A DNA stretch of 64,000 nucleotides from Plectonema cf. radiosum LEGE 06105 (GCF_015207665.1 NZ_JADEWL010000003.1:1-64000), one strand, 5' to 3'. Positions 1 to 7,979 are shown, numbered from the stretch's first letter. The notes: generated by a model from the sequence alone, not told the origin. Translations and numbers: made by a program.

Positions 1-39
1 GATGGGGAGATGGGGGGATGGGGAGAAATTAACTGTCAA

Positions 40-166
40 CTGTCAACTGTCAACTAACTCCTCACTCCTAACTCCAAACTCCTAACTCCTCACTCCTAAC
101 TCCTAACTCCTCACTCCTAACTCCTAACTCCTCACTCCTCACTCCTAACTCCTCACTCCTCACTCT
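40..166. repeat. Heptamer tandem-repeat array (STRR)
   Basis: Tandem 7-bp units of the type CTCCTAA and CTCCTCA run up to and into the 3' end of the minus-strand symporter gene. Read on the minus strand the array supplies the last codons and the stop (AGT GAG GAG TGA). The preceding bases 1-39 are GGGGA-rich and GTCAACT repeats of the same general kind. Short tandemly repeated repetitive sequences like these are known from filamentous cyanobacteria. Confidence 0.9.
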
Positions 167-1598
167 TCCGCCTTTCTTCGAGTTTAAGCAACATTTCTGC
201 ATGCATTTCGCGGGTTATGGGATAAAAATAGGTGAGAAATAATCCGCAAATTAAACATACTATGGGAACGGGACCAACAGCGATACGGATGGCTGAGAGT
301 GCTGTATCTGGTTGTATGGGTAATTGAGTTTGTCCGGGAATATTTTCTTGAAAACCTGAAGCTTCTAAAGCGATTCCGACCAAAAATAAACCAAACGCTA
401 AACCGAATTTTTGCAGTAATACCATGAAACCATAAAATACTCCTTCGCGACGTTGCCCGGTTTGTAATTCATCTAGTTCAATTACATCAGGCATCATTGA
501 CCAAGGAACTAAATAAGCAACGGATACTCCTGAACCTGCGATTACTGCTAAAACATACATTAAACCAATTTGACCCGGCTGCAAGAAGAATAATCCTGTA
601 GCTGCAATAATCCATAAAAACATTCCCATAAAGTAAACGGCTTTTTTCCCAACTCGTTTACTTAATGCACCCCAGACAAACAACATTAATAAAGCGGTTC
701 CTTGTACCCCAATCATGACTACGGGTACATCTGATTCTTGCAGTTTCATGCAATAAATCACAAAGTAAGGGATAACGCTAGCGGTAATTTGTACCCCCAA
801 CCAGGAAAAAAGATATATACCAATGACGAATAAAAAAGGCTTATTCTTAAAAACAATCTTTATTTGTTCTGTGATGGGAAGTGATTTGCTTTCCTCGGTT
901 TGAGTACGTTTCGCTTCAAAAGTCAAAACGCGATCGCGAGTTCCCCAGACGCACCAAAATAGTCCTAATACTGAAATTACTCCACAGATTGCGGCTAAAA
1001 CTAAATACTGTTGTTGACGATTAAAAATTTCCGAAAATTTTGGCGAAAATATTAGTTGTGCTAAAAATAATGAAAGAATACTACCGCCGATGGAAAAAGC
1101 AAAGCGAATACTATTAAGACTGGTTCTTTCGTCATAATCTTGAGTTAATTCTGGAGTCATTGCCGTATAAGGCAAATTGACTACTGTATAAAATACTTGA
1201 GATATGACTCCAATGATGACGTAATACCAAAATAATCCCCAAACATTAGTAGTCGGTACAATCCACTGTAAAAAGAAGAAAATACCAAAGGGAATTGCAC
1301 CATATAATAACCAAGGAAGACGACGACCCCAACGACCCGATTTAGTGCGATCGGTCATCACTCCTACTATCGGGTCATTAATAGCATCCCAAATCTTACC
1401 TACCATTAAAATACTACCAGCTAAACCTGCTGGAATACCTGCCACATTTGTAAAGAAAAATAGTAGATAAAATACGGAAATATTTGCAGTAATTGCCGGT
1501 CCCAAATCTCCTGCACCATAAGCTAACTTGGTTTTTAAGTCAAGTTTTTTATCTTTACCGACATCTTGGGGATAATCATCAGCCGGAGAATCATTCAT
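153..1598 (-). CDS. MFS sugar:cation symporter, GPH/MelB-like family
   Basis: Predicted inner-membrane symporter of the glycoside-pentoside-hexuronide:cation (GPH) branch of the major facilitator superfamily; the substrate cannot be told. About twelve hydrophobic segments are visible. The MelB-type signature WDAINDPIVG lies near residues 70-79, followed by GRWGRR near 88-93 in the first cytoplasmic loop. About 480 aa is normal for the family. ATG at 1598 (MNDSPADD) was preferred; a GTG three codons upstream (1607) is possible, and neither has a clear Shine-Dalgarno site. The gene diverges from the phosphoribosyltransferase gene. Its last codons, Ser-Glu-Glu-stop, are made of the heptamer repeat that follows, so the C-terminus has been remodelled by the repeat. 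Family assignment is confident. Confidence 0.85.
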   Translation of the reverse strand: MNDSPADDYPQDVGKDKKLDLKTKLAYGAGDLGPAITANISVFYLLFFFTNVAGIPAGLAGSILMVGKIWDAINDPIVGVMTDRTKSGRWGRRLPWLLYGAIPFGIFFFLQWIVPTTNVWGLFWYYVIIGVISQVFYTVVNLPYTAMTPELTQDYDERTSLNSIRFAFSIGGSILSLFLAQLIFSPKFSEIFNRQQQYLVLAAICGVISVLGLFWCVWGTRDRVLTFEAKRTQTEESKSLPITEQIKIVFKNKPFLFVIGIYLFSWLGVQITASVIPYFVIYCMKLQESDVPVVMIGVQGTALLMLFVWGALSKRVGKKAVYFMGMFLWIIAATGLFFLQPGQIGLMYVLAVIAGSGVSVAYLVPWSMMPDVIELDELQTGQRREGVFYGFMVLLQKFGLAFGLFLVGIALEASGFQENIPGQTQLPIQPDTALSAIRIAVGPVPIVCLICGLFLTYFYPITREMHAEMLLKLEERRKSEE

Positions 1599-1669
1599 AA
1601 TACCCACACTCGTATTACAATAAAAAGTTTGGCATCTACTATTAGTATTAGGTTTAAATTAACTCCCTT

Positions 1670-2188
1670 ATGCCAGACCTTTATATCTCGTGGTCAGATT
1701 ATCACCACAAAATTGAACAACTAGCTGCTCAAATCTATCAATCCGGCTGGGAATTCAACCAAATAGTCTGCCTTGCTAGAGGTGGACTGCGAGTCGGAGA
1801 TATTATTTCCCGTATATACAAGCAGCCGCTAGCAATATTAGCAACATCATCTTACAGCGGTGTGGGCAAGCAAGAAAGGGGACAATTAACCTTTTCTCAT
1901 CATTTAACTATGACTACAGAAACCTTAGGCTCGCGAATTCTGTTAGTTGATGACTTAGTAGATTCAGGAATCACCCTCAAAGATACTATTCCTTGGTTAA
2001 AGAAAAATAGTGAAACTAATATTGAAGAAATTCGTACTGGTGTAATTTGGTATAAAGCTTGTTCGGTAATAGTTCCTGATTACTATACAGATTACCTATC
2101 CGACAACCCTTGGATTCATCAACCATTTGAACATTATGAATTCATCAATCCAGCCCAACTTGCCGAACAAAAATTAGGAGTTAGTTGA
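1670..2188 (+). CDS. Purine-type phosphoribosyltransferase
   Basis: Cytosolic type I phosphoribosyltransferase of 172 aa. The PRPP-binding loop ILLVDDLVDSGITL is at residues 90-103, with the two acidic residues and the Asp-Ser-Gly turn of the family. ARGGLRVGDIISR near 37-49 matches the loop that precedes it in xanthine/hypoxanthine-type enzymes. It probably salvages a purine base, but the hood region that sets base specificity cannot be read by eye. The ATG at 1670 lies 72 bp from the divergent symporter start. The end of the protein (Leu-Gly-Val-Ser-stop, TTA GGA GTT AGT TGA) is identical to the GGAGTTAGTTGACAG repeat that continues downstream, so the repeat array provides the stop codon. 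Confidence 0.85.
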   Translation: MPDLYISWSDYHHKIEQLAAQIYQSGWEFNQIVCLARGGLRVGDIISRIYKQPLAILATSSYSGVGKQERGQLTFSHHLTMTTETLGSRILLVDDLVDSGITLKDTIPWLKKNSETNIEEIRTGVIWYKACSVIVPDYYTDYLSDNPWIHQPFEHYEFINPAQLAEQKLGVS

Positions 2189-2325
2189 CAGTTGACAGTT
2201 GTTTTATTAACTCCCAACTCCTAACTCCTCACTCCCAACTCCCAACTCCTAACTCCCAACTCCCAACTCCTAACTCCTAACTCCTCACTCCTAACTCCTA
2301 ACTCCTCACTCCTAACTAAAATAGT
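2189..2325. repeat. Heptamer tandem-repeat array between convergent genes
   Basis: About 130 bp of CTCCTAA, CTCCTCA and CTCCCAA heptamers, preceded by two GTTGACAGTT units, fill the whole space between the convergent phosphoribosyltransferase and AEC transporter genes. Both stop codons lie inside or directly against the array. Confidence 0.9.
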
Positions 2326-3233
2326 GCGAGCCATATCGGAAGAGTTACGAGTAATAATACAGTTCCTAGGGCAATTGTACTTACTGCTAAATCACTATCA
2401 AGTTTGAAGGCTTCGGCAATTATCAAAGTGGAGAAGGCGGGAGGCATTGCTGTTTGTAGTAAAATTATTTGTGCTGGAGTACCTGTTACCCCTAAAAGTG
2501 GTAAACTGCCGCCTAAAATTATTGGTACTAGCAGCATTTTGATGGCGACGCTAGCTCCTGCTTGGGGTACATTCTGCCAAGAGTGGAGTTTGCTTAATCG
2601 CATCCCCATTAAAACTAAAGATAAAATTATCCCACTCCAACCAAATTTTTCTAAATAAAATTCTGCGACTTGGGGAATTTTTACTTGACGAAACAACAAG
2701 CCGAATCCGAAACTCCATAAAGCAGGATTGATCAATAAAACTTTGATGTTTTGCCAAAAGTTGGCAGCACTACCACCAAAACGGGCTGCAAGAGCCACAC
2801 CCAAACCCCAAGTACCAAACAACGAACCTAATAAATCATAAAATAATGCCCAGGCAAAATATTCAGTACCATATATTGCTAAGGCGATTGGATAACCAAG
2901 AAAAGCCGTATTGCCAATCATTGACGATAAAATAAAACTTCCCTGAGTCGGCGATTGCGGTACTGTATTTGTAAAATAATGTTGGCATTTTATTCCCACC
3001 CAAGCAAAAAATGCTCCTAGTAAAATCGCTATGTAAGCAACTGCGGGTGCAATCAAAACTGTTCCCGATAAATCCGCTTGCCGTAAAAAAGCGACAATTC
3101 CTATAGGTATACCTATCCAAAATAGAAACTGAGCTAAGCGAGTTGGAACCGTATTTGGGAGCCTACGTCCCAGGATAAATCCGATTAAGACCAATCCTGA
3201 TAGCTTAAGGTATAGTTCTAAAAGGTTTGTCAA
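2316..3233 (-). CDS. AEC-family (auxin efflux carrier type) transporter
   Basis: Integral inner-membrane protein of 305 aa with about ten hydrophobic segments split into two halves, typical of AEC/malate-permease-type carriers. Family-like segments include the N-terminal GLVLIGFILGRRLP, an Asn-Thr-Ala-Phe-Leu-Gly-Tyr-Pro stretch near residue 108 and QTAMPPAFSTLIIAEAF near 259, where the conserved Met-Pro of the second half sits. It likely exports small organic anions; the substrate is unknown. Length matches the family. Its stop TAG is fused to the heptamer array (TAGTTAGGAGTGAGG on the minus strand). It diverges from the vanY-like gene. Confidence 0.85.
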   Translation of the reverse strand: MTNLLELYLKLSGLVLIGFILGRRLPNTVPTRLAQFLFWIGIPIGIVAFLRQADLSGTVLIAPAVAYIAILLGAFFAWVGIKCQHYFTNTVPQSPTQGSFILSSMIGNTAFLGYPIALAIYGTEYFAWALFYDLLGSLFGTWGLGVALAARFGGSAANFWQNIKVLLINPALWSFGFGLLFRQVKIPQVAEFYLEKFGWSGIILSLVLMGMRLSKLHSWQNVPQAGASVAIKMLLVPIILGGSLPLLGVTGTPAQIILLQTAMPPAFSTLIIAEAFKLDSDLAVSTIALGTVLLLVTLPIWLALF

Positions 3234-3337
3234 AACGTTTTAGTAGGAATTGCATATGTAACCTGTAATCTAACAGGTTTCCTTCTCTCCAGTCTACAAT
3301 CTTTAATGATTACTGAACATTCATCAGGAGTTGAGCC

Positions 3338-4147
3338 TTGAATAATGAGTTTTCCGAAGAAGTACAAAACTCAACCCCCTCTGAAATTCGCGAAGATATT
3401 CCCCAAGCTTTGCGCGATACTCCTGATGCGGTACCCAAGCTAGGTTTAAATCCCTCGTTTTTGGCGATCGCCGGAGTCACGGGTTTTGTTCTGCTGGCTG
3501 CAATTAGTGGTTTGATATTTTACCTTGCTGCTCCCAAAAATACTGTTGAGCCGCAACCTTCGCCTAGTGATTCGCTTTCTCCGACTACACAGAATACCGA
3601 TTCTGTCAAGAAAAAAGCTCTTTTAGGTCATTTAGAATACCCAGAAGCTCCAGAATCAGAAATTGTGGCAATAAATGCCAACGGACGGGTAAGATTGCGA
3701 GCATCTGCGGGTCAAAAATTTGAGCAGATGGTGAAAGATGCTCGAAAAGCTGGTATCAGATTAGTACCAATTTCAGGGTTTCGCTCGATTCAAGAACAGG
3801 AACAGTTATTTTTTAAAGTAGGTGCCAAACGTAATCAAACACCAGCCCAAAGAGCATCAGTTAGCGCTCCTCCCGGACACAGCGAACATCACACGGGTTA
3901 TGCTGTAGATATTGGTGATGGTGCAGTACCTGCAACGAATCTGAGTGAAAATTTTGAAAATACTCAAGCCTTTAAATGGCTCGAAGCTAACGCTGCTCGT
4001 TACGGTTTTGAATTATCATTCCCTAAAGATAATTCACAAGGTGTAAGTTACGAACCCTGGCACTGGAGATTTGTTGGCGATCGCGATAGTTTGGAGACTT
4101 TTTATAAATCAAGGGATATTAAGCCAGTTCCTACACCGGAGTCTTAA
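3338..4147 (+). CDS. D-alanyl-D-alanine carboxypeptidase, VanY/M15B family, membrane-anchored
   Basis: Zinc D,D-carboxypeptidase that trims peptidoglycan stem peptides in the periplasm. A cytoplasmic N-terminus of about 40 residues is followed by one hydrophobic segment near residues 43-63, a Pro/Ser/Thr linker, and a VanY domain near 110-255. The M15 zinc motifs are visible: SEHHTGYAVDIGDG near 183-197 with His and Asp ligands, and EPWHWRFVG near 238 with the third His. ISGFRSIQEQ is the usual substrate-side segment. Translation starts at TTG 3338, supported by an AGGAG at 3326-3330 with 7-base spacing. No ATG in frame nearby gives a better start. Length (269 aa) is typical of cyanobacterial members. 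Confidence 0.9.
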   Translation: MNNEFSEEVQNSTPSEIREDIPQALRDTPDAVPKLGLNPSFLAIAGVTGFVLLAAISGLIFYLAAPKNTVEPQPSPSDSLSPTTQNTDSVKKKALLGHLEYPEAPESEIVAINANGRVRLRASAGQKFEQMVKDARKAGIRLVPISGFRSIQEQEQLFFKVGAKRNQTPAQRASVSAPPGHSEHHTGYAVDIGDGAVPATNLSENFENTQAFKWLEANAARYGFELSFPKDNSQGVSYEPWHWRFVGDRDSLETFYKSRDIKPVPTPES

Positions 4148-4159
4148 GGAATACGTGGG

Positions 4160-4225
4160 GAATTTACCTGGCGGTTGAAACCGCGGCTACACAAACAAAA
4201 CCCGCCTACGCGGGTTTATAAGTTA
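4160..4225. repeat. Partial dispersed repeat with GCGGGTTT hairpin
   Basis: The segment CCTGGCGGTTGAAACC... CGGCTACAC... AAACCCGC-CTAC-GCGGGTTT resembles the inner part of the 208-bp MITE at 32289-32497 and 35492-35699, but without the terminal inverted repeats. The AAACCCGC/GCGGGTTT hairpin could end transcription of the carboxypeptidase gene. Confidence 0.6.
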
Positions 4226-4230
4226 ATGGT

Positions 4231-4258
4231 GTAGAGACGTAGCAGTGCTACGTCTCTT
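4231..4258. repeat. GTAGAGACG palindrome, copy 1
   Basis: Near-perfect palindrome GAGACGTAGCA-G-TGCTACGTCTC. It belongs to a dispersed family with five more copies in this window, which share the GAGACG/CGTCTC arms and differ in the inner arms. It lies at the broken 5' edge of the CHAT pseudogene. Confidence 0.8.
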
Positions 4259-5730
4259 TATTTATGGGGTACAGAATTTACAAATTTTTTGTGATGCTGA
4301 AAAAAATCTATTCGCTGCAATCAACATTTTAGAATCTCTAAGACCGGGATTAACTGATGACCAAAAAATCTCAATCTTTGAAAAACAAATTGGTACTTAC
4401 CGCTTTCTCCAAACAGTCTTAATTGCCCAAAATAAAACGATCGCAGCATTAGAAGTATCCGAACGCGGTCGCGCTAGGGCATTAATAGAATTATTATCTT
4501 CTAAATCTAACTCTAATCAACTATCAAATATCAAACCACCTAACATCGAACAAATTAAGCAAATCGCTCAACAACAAAAAGCTACATTTGTCGAATATTC
4601 ATTTGTTAACGAATCAGTTGAGGATAAAAAGAAACAACATCCCAAACTCTATATCTGGGTAATCAAACCTACAGGAGAAATAACCTTTAAACAAGTCGAT
4701 CTCAAATCCCTCGACACACCTTTAGCAGAACTTGTAAAAAGCAGTCGTGTATCAATTGGTGCAAGGGGTATAAATGTAGAACCAACTAAACCAGTTAATC
4801 AAAAACAAAACTTACAAAAACTGCATGAATTATTAATCAAACCGATCGCTTCCCATCTCCCCACAAATCCAGACGATCGCGTAATTTTCATCCCTCACGA
4901 ATCTTTATTTCTGGTTCCTTTCCCAGCGTTGATCGATGCATCGGGTAAATACCTAATCGAAAAACACACCATCATGAGTGCGCCAGCTATTCAGGTATTG
5001 GAATTAACAAATAAAAATAATACAAACAAGTTAAATCTAAGCTCTTTACAACCAAAAGATTTATTAATTGTAGGTAATCCTACCATGCCGATTGTAGGAA
5101 TTCCACCCGCGCAACTACCCCCGCTACCTGGTGCAGAAACGGAAGCTCTTGCGATACCTTCGGTGAGCTTCGCTTAACGCCAAATTATTCAACACCACTC
5201 CACTCACTGGTAATCAAGCCAGCAAATCTAGCGTATTACAAAAAATATCTAGCGCTAAAATAATTCACTTGGCAACGCATGGATTGCTTGATGGCAAGGA
5301 TTTTGGGGAACGTACTCCCGGTGCGATCGCGCTTGCACCAGATACCCCCGTTTCATCATCCCCTAATAAAGCTAATAAATTGAGCGATGTAAACGAAGGT
5401 TTACTCAAAACTACAGAAATTATAGATATCAAGCTAAACGCCGATTTAGTTGTACTGAGTGCTTGCGATACTGGTAGGGGACAAATTACCGGGGATGGCG
5501 TAATAGGCTTATCGCGATCGCTGATAACTGCTGGTGCATCAAGTGTAATTGTTTCGCTGTGGAAGATTCCCGATGATTCCACATCGGAATTGATGACCGA
5601 ATTTTATCGCCAATGGGAGAAAACAGGAGATAAAGCTGCTTCGTTGCGTACTGCTATGCTGATAACCATGAAAAATAATCCCGAACCCATACATTGGGCG
5701 GCGTTTACGTTGGTTGGCGAAGCGGAGTAG
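4245..5730 (+). pseudogene. CHAT-domain (caspase-like) TPR protein, 5'-truncated and frameshifted
   Basis: Remnant of a CHAT-domain protein, a caspase-HetF-related cysteine protease fold usually placed after TPR repeats. Recognisable sequence starts about 4295 (NLFAAINILESLRP), so the N-terminal TPR part is missing. Frame 1 runs to a stop at 5175-5177. The second frame resumes at 5179-5181 with AKLFNTTPLTGNQ and continues through the His motif HLATHGLL (5266-5289) and the Cys motif LSACDTGRG (5455-5481) to 5730. Between the frames lies an extra 22 bp at 5157-5178; removing it restores ...ALAIAKLFNTT..., as in intact relatives. Both catalytic residues survive, but no single frame joins them to the N-terminal part. 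A short product from TTG 5269 would hold the His-Cys half only. Confidence 0.85.
5157..5178. repeat. 22-bp small dispersed repeat inserted in CHAT gene
   Basis: CCTTCGGTGAGCTTCGCTTAAC interrupts the CHAT reading frame with an in-frame TAA and a shift of +1. Together with its flanks (GCGATA...GC) it resembles the GC-rich small palindromic repeats seen elsewhere in the window (for example 15881-15912). The boundaries are inferred from restoring the protein frame. Confidence 0.7.
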
Positions 5731-5764
5731 TATTATTTGAAGGGAAATATTAATGATTTTAATA

Positions 5765-6567
5765 TTATGCTAATAAATCATCTACGGCTACACTAAAACC
5801 TTTCAAAACATGAAGCGTACTCACAATTTGACCAGATGTAAACATCAAACCCCGATCTACAGTAATTACCATCACCCATCGGCTTTGGGGATATACTAAC
5901 CAAACTTCTTCAGCGCCAGACTCTAAATATTCCTGTGCTTTTAACAATATATTTTCTGCTAAATCTGTAGGAGAGCTTTGACTAGTAACCTTTTTTGTAG
6001 ACAAGCAATGTCAATTCGGGACAATTGTCTATATTTTTTTGATGTATTTTATGCTTCGTTTTTTGCTAAAATCTTAGAAAAGCTTTCTTGATTGATATGT
6101 AAAAACCGTAGCTACATCAAGATGTTTAACAATCACGCGGATGGCTTAACCGTGTAAGCTTGTTGAGGGTTAACCGCTCCCATGCCCCCGTTGAAACAAG
6201 AAATAAAAGTCTAGACTTGTCTAGTTTTTATATAGCAGACAATCTCAGCACTTAAAGGAAAACTAATCGGTAAAGTCGGAAGATTGCCAAATTCTGCAAC
6301 AAGTTCGGGAGTTAAATAAGCTACATCAGGAGAACGTCCTTGTTGATTTGTACGACAAGGCACATCTGTATAAACTTCGCCTCCTTGTCCGCTAGAATCT
6401 TTATAATCTTCCCAATAGCGACCTAGCCTTAATTGAATTTTCCCATGTCTGAGCGTTATATCAGTTTTTTCTACTAATTGACCATCCACCCATTCGGTTT
6501 TTTCTGGTGGATTGATCGTAAAATCCTCTAGAGAAAAATTATCCCACTTAAGCCTTGCTAATACCAT
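5765..6567 (-). pseudogene. Uma2-family (DUF820) nuclease gene split by a mini-element
   Basis: Two pieces of one Uma2-family gene (restriction-endonuclease-like fold). The 5' piece at 6567-6240 encodes MVLARLKWDNFSL... to ...LPISFPLSAEIV, including SPDVAYL with the conserved Asp. The 3' piece at 5972-5765 encodes SPTDLAENILLKAQEYL... to ...VAVDDLLA. Joining them gives the uninterrupted motif SAEIVSPTDLAE that Uma2 proteins carry, about 185 residues in all. The break coincides exactly with the 267-bp repeat at 5973-6239. Each piece now reads a few foreign residues from the element (CYIKTRQV on one side, MSTKKVTSQSS on the other). The Uma2 role in cyanobacteria is poorly known; copies are typically numerous. 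Confidence 0.88.
5973..6239. mobile_element. IS200/IS605-like non-autonomous element, copy 1
   Basis: 267-bp element, identical at 266 positions to 40545-40811, inserted in a Uma2 gene without a target duplication beyond an ambiguous GA. Both ends carry subterminal hairpins: TAGACAA (5998-6004) pairs with TTGTCTA (6025-6031), and CTAGAC-TT-GTCTAG is at 6211-6224. Near the right end a plus-strand frame reads APMPPLKQEIKV-stop, which resembles the C-terminus of cyanobacterial TnpB proteins. Hairpins, lack of duplication and TnpB-like tail fit an internally deleted IS200/IS605 element; the family call is inference. No transposase is encoded. Confidence 0.75.
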
Positions 6568-6578
6568 AATTAATTATT

Positions 6579-7142
6579 TTAAATATTCCCCAAAATCTCA
6601 TCTACCCTAATACTCACATCATCAAAAGCCTGAATAAATAAATCACCCCTGCTAAATTTCTGTATGCTTTTATAAATACCATTAACAGGTTCTCGATAAA
6701 CTTCTACGCATTCGGAGTTAATATCAACTAACCAAACTTTTATTACACCTTCTTGGGCATAAAGAGGAACTTTTACTTCTCGGTCATATTTAATAGTACT
6801 ATCAGCAACTTCTATAACGAGCAAAATATCTTTTGGCTGCGGATGGGCTGATGCGTAAAAATCTTCACGGGGTTTTAATAAAACTACATCTGGTTGTGGT
6901 TCTGAACTATCATCTAATCCAACGGGATTTTGAACGCTGATAATTACTTTGTCGCCCAATTTTGTATGTAACACATTATCCAAACGTCTTACACAAGCAG
7001 CGTGTTTCGTTCCTATAGCCGCCATTTCAATTATTTCTCCCCGAATCAATTCCACCCTGTCGTCTTCATTCAGAATGCCAGACTCTGCCATTTTATGGAA
7101 TTGTTCAACTGTAAATTTCCGTCTGAGCAATTGTACGGTCAT
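6579..7142 (-). CDS. Uma2-family endonuclease (DUF820)
   Basis: Intact 187-aa Uma2 protein, predicted PD-(D/E)XK-like fold. Features read in order: the N-terminal RKFTVEQFHKMAESGIL, the DRVELIRGEIIEM strand, QPDVVLLK with the conserved Asp near residue 100, VIEVADSTIKYD with Glu and Asp near 125-136, and AQEGVIKVWLVDI near 148-160. The C-terminus VDEILGNI is normal. It lies 11 bp upstream (in its own direction) of the broken Uma2 gene, suggesting they were a tandem pair. Biological role unproven; activity as a nuclease is inferred from the fold. Confidence 0.85.
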   Translation of the reverse strand: MTVQLLRRKFTVEQFHKMAESGILNEDDRVELIRGEIIEMAAIGTKHAACVRRLDNVLHTKLGDKVIISVQNPVGLDDSSEPQPDVVLLKPREDFYASAHPQPKDILLVIEVADSTIKYDREVKVPLYAQEGVIKVWLVDINSECVEVYREPVNGIYKSIQKFSRGDLFIQAFDDVSIRVDEILGNI

Positions 7143-7225
7143 TTCAATTTTGGATTTTGGATTTTAGATTTTGGATTGCTTATTACTAGTTTTACTGGTT
7201 CCCAGTAAGACGGCTGGGAACCCAT

Positions 7226-7355
7226 ACTGGTTCCCAGTAAGACGGCTGGGAATCCCTAACCGGAGGCTCTGCCTCCAGTATAAGTGGAAGGCAGAGCCTT
7301 CCAGAAATGCATTACAAGGCAGAGCCTTGTAACGAGGAGAAACGAGAAAACGAGA
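7226..7355. repeat. 130-bp direct repeat, copy 1
   Basis: Begins ACTGGTTCCCAGTAAGACGG and ends AACGAGAAAACGAGA. It contains nested inverted repeats (GGAGGCTCTGCCTCC, GGAAGGC...GCCTTCC, TTACAAGGC...GCCTTGTAA). Differs from the second copy at one position. Confidence 0.9.
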
Positions 7356-7388
7356 GAACTTTTTACTGGTTCCCAGTCTTACTGGTTT

Positions 7389-7518
7389 ACTGGTTCCCAG
7401 TAAGACGGCTGGGAATCCATAACCGGAGGCTCTGCCTCCAGTATAAGTGGAAGGCAGAGCCTTCCAGAAATGCATTACAAGGCAGAGCCTTGTAACGAGG
7501 AGAAACGAGAAAACGAGA
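7389..7518. repeat. 130-bp direct repeat, copy 2
   Basis: Near-identical to 7226-7355, 33 bp downstream of it. A further partial unit of the TGGTTCCCAGTAAGACGGCTGGGAA head is at 7195-7221, so the family has expanded locally. Confidence 0.9.
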
Positions 7519-7532
7519 AAAACAAGAAAATT

Positions 7533-7590
7533 AAACCCGCGCAGGCGGGTTTCGTTTGTGTAGCCGCGAATTCTATTCGCCAGGTTTGTA
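7533..7590. repeat. Partial MITE-related repeat
   Basis: AAACCCGCGCAGGCGGGTTT hairpin followed by GTGTAGCCGCGAATTCTATTCGCCAGGT, which resembles the inner part of the 208-bp MITEs at 32289 and 35492 without their terminal repeats. Confidence 0.55.
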
Positions 7591-7604
7591 ATTTACTTAA
7601 AAAA

Positions 7605-7677
7605 TGGAGCTAAGCGGATTCGAACCGCTGACTTCCTCAATGCCATTGAGGCGCTCTACCAACTGAGCTATAACCCC
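7605..7677 (-). tRNA. tRNA-Ala (anticodon GGC)
   Basis: On the minus strand the sequence folds into a 73-nt cloverleaf: acceptor arm GGGGTTA/TAGCTCC, D arm GCTC-AGTTGGTA-GAGC, anticodon arm CCTCA-ATGGCAT-TGAGG with anticodon GGC reading GCC, and T arm AGCGG-TTCGAAT-CCGCT. The discriminator base is A; no CCA is encoded. Confidence 0.95.
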
Positions 7678-7784
7678 GCAAAATGCATCTTTAATGATGC
7701 CTTAATGATTAATTGTTTGTCAATACACTTTATTTGAAGAAATTTAACAATGAAATTAATGATAATGATTAAGTAACAAAAAAA

Positions 7785-7979
7785 TTATGATGAAGCTTGT
7801 AGTAAGTAGCTCATACAGTCTCCCATCAGAAAGTAGACTACCATCATAGCCGCAGCGGAAGAAGCAACTAACATACCAGCTAGCATCAGCGAAAATTCTT
7901 TGTCTTCAAAAGCTTTTTCCATTAAGTGTAAAGACCAAGCTACTAACGCTATATCAAAAAATAAAATCGGAATCAACAT
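7785..7979 (-). CDS. Small hydrophobic protein, unknown
   Basis: 64-residue protein with two hydrophobic segments (about 2-20 and 31-52) joined by an acidic loop (EKAFEDKEF), so probably a two-span membrane protein with few charges. I do not recognise a family. It begins at ATG 7979 and stands alone between tRNA-Ala and hisF, on the same strand as both. Codon use and the charged loop look like real coding sequence, but no strong ribosome site is visible. Confidence 0.55.
   Translation of the reverse strand: MLIPILFFDIALVAWSLHLMEKAFEDKEFSLMLAGMLVASSAAAMMVVYFLMGDCMSYLLQASS

Noticed and set aside
7164-7475. 103-codon frame in the 130-bp duplication
   Set aside because: Entire frame is made of two copies of a non-coding hairpin repeat; internal repetition in the peptide reflects the DNA repeat.
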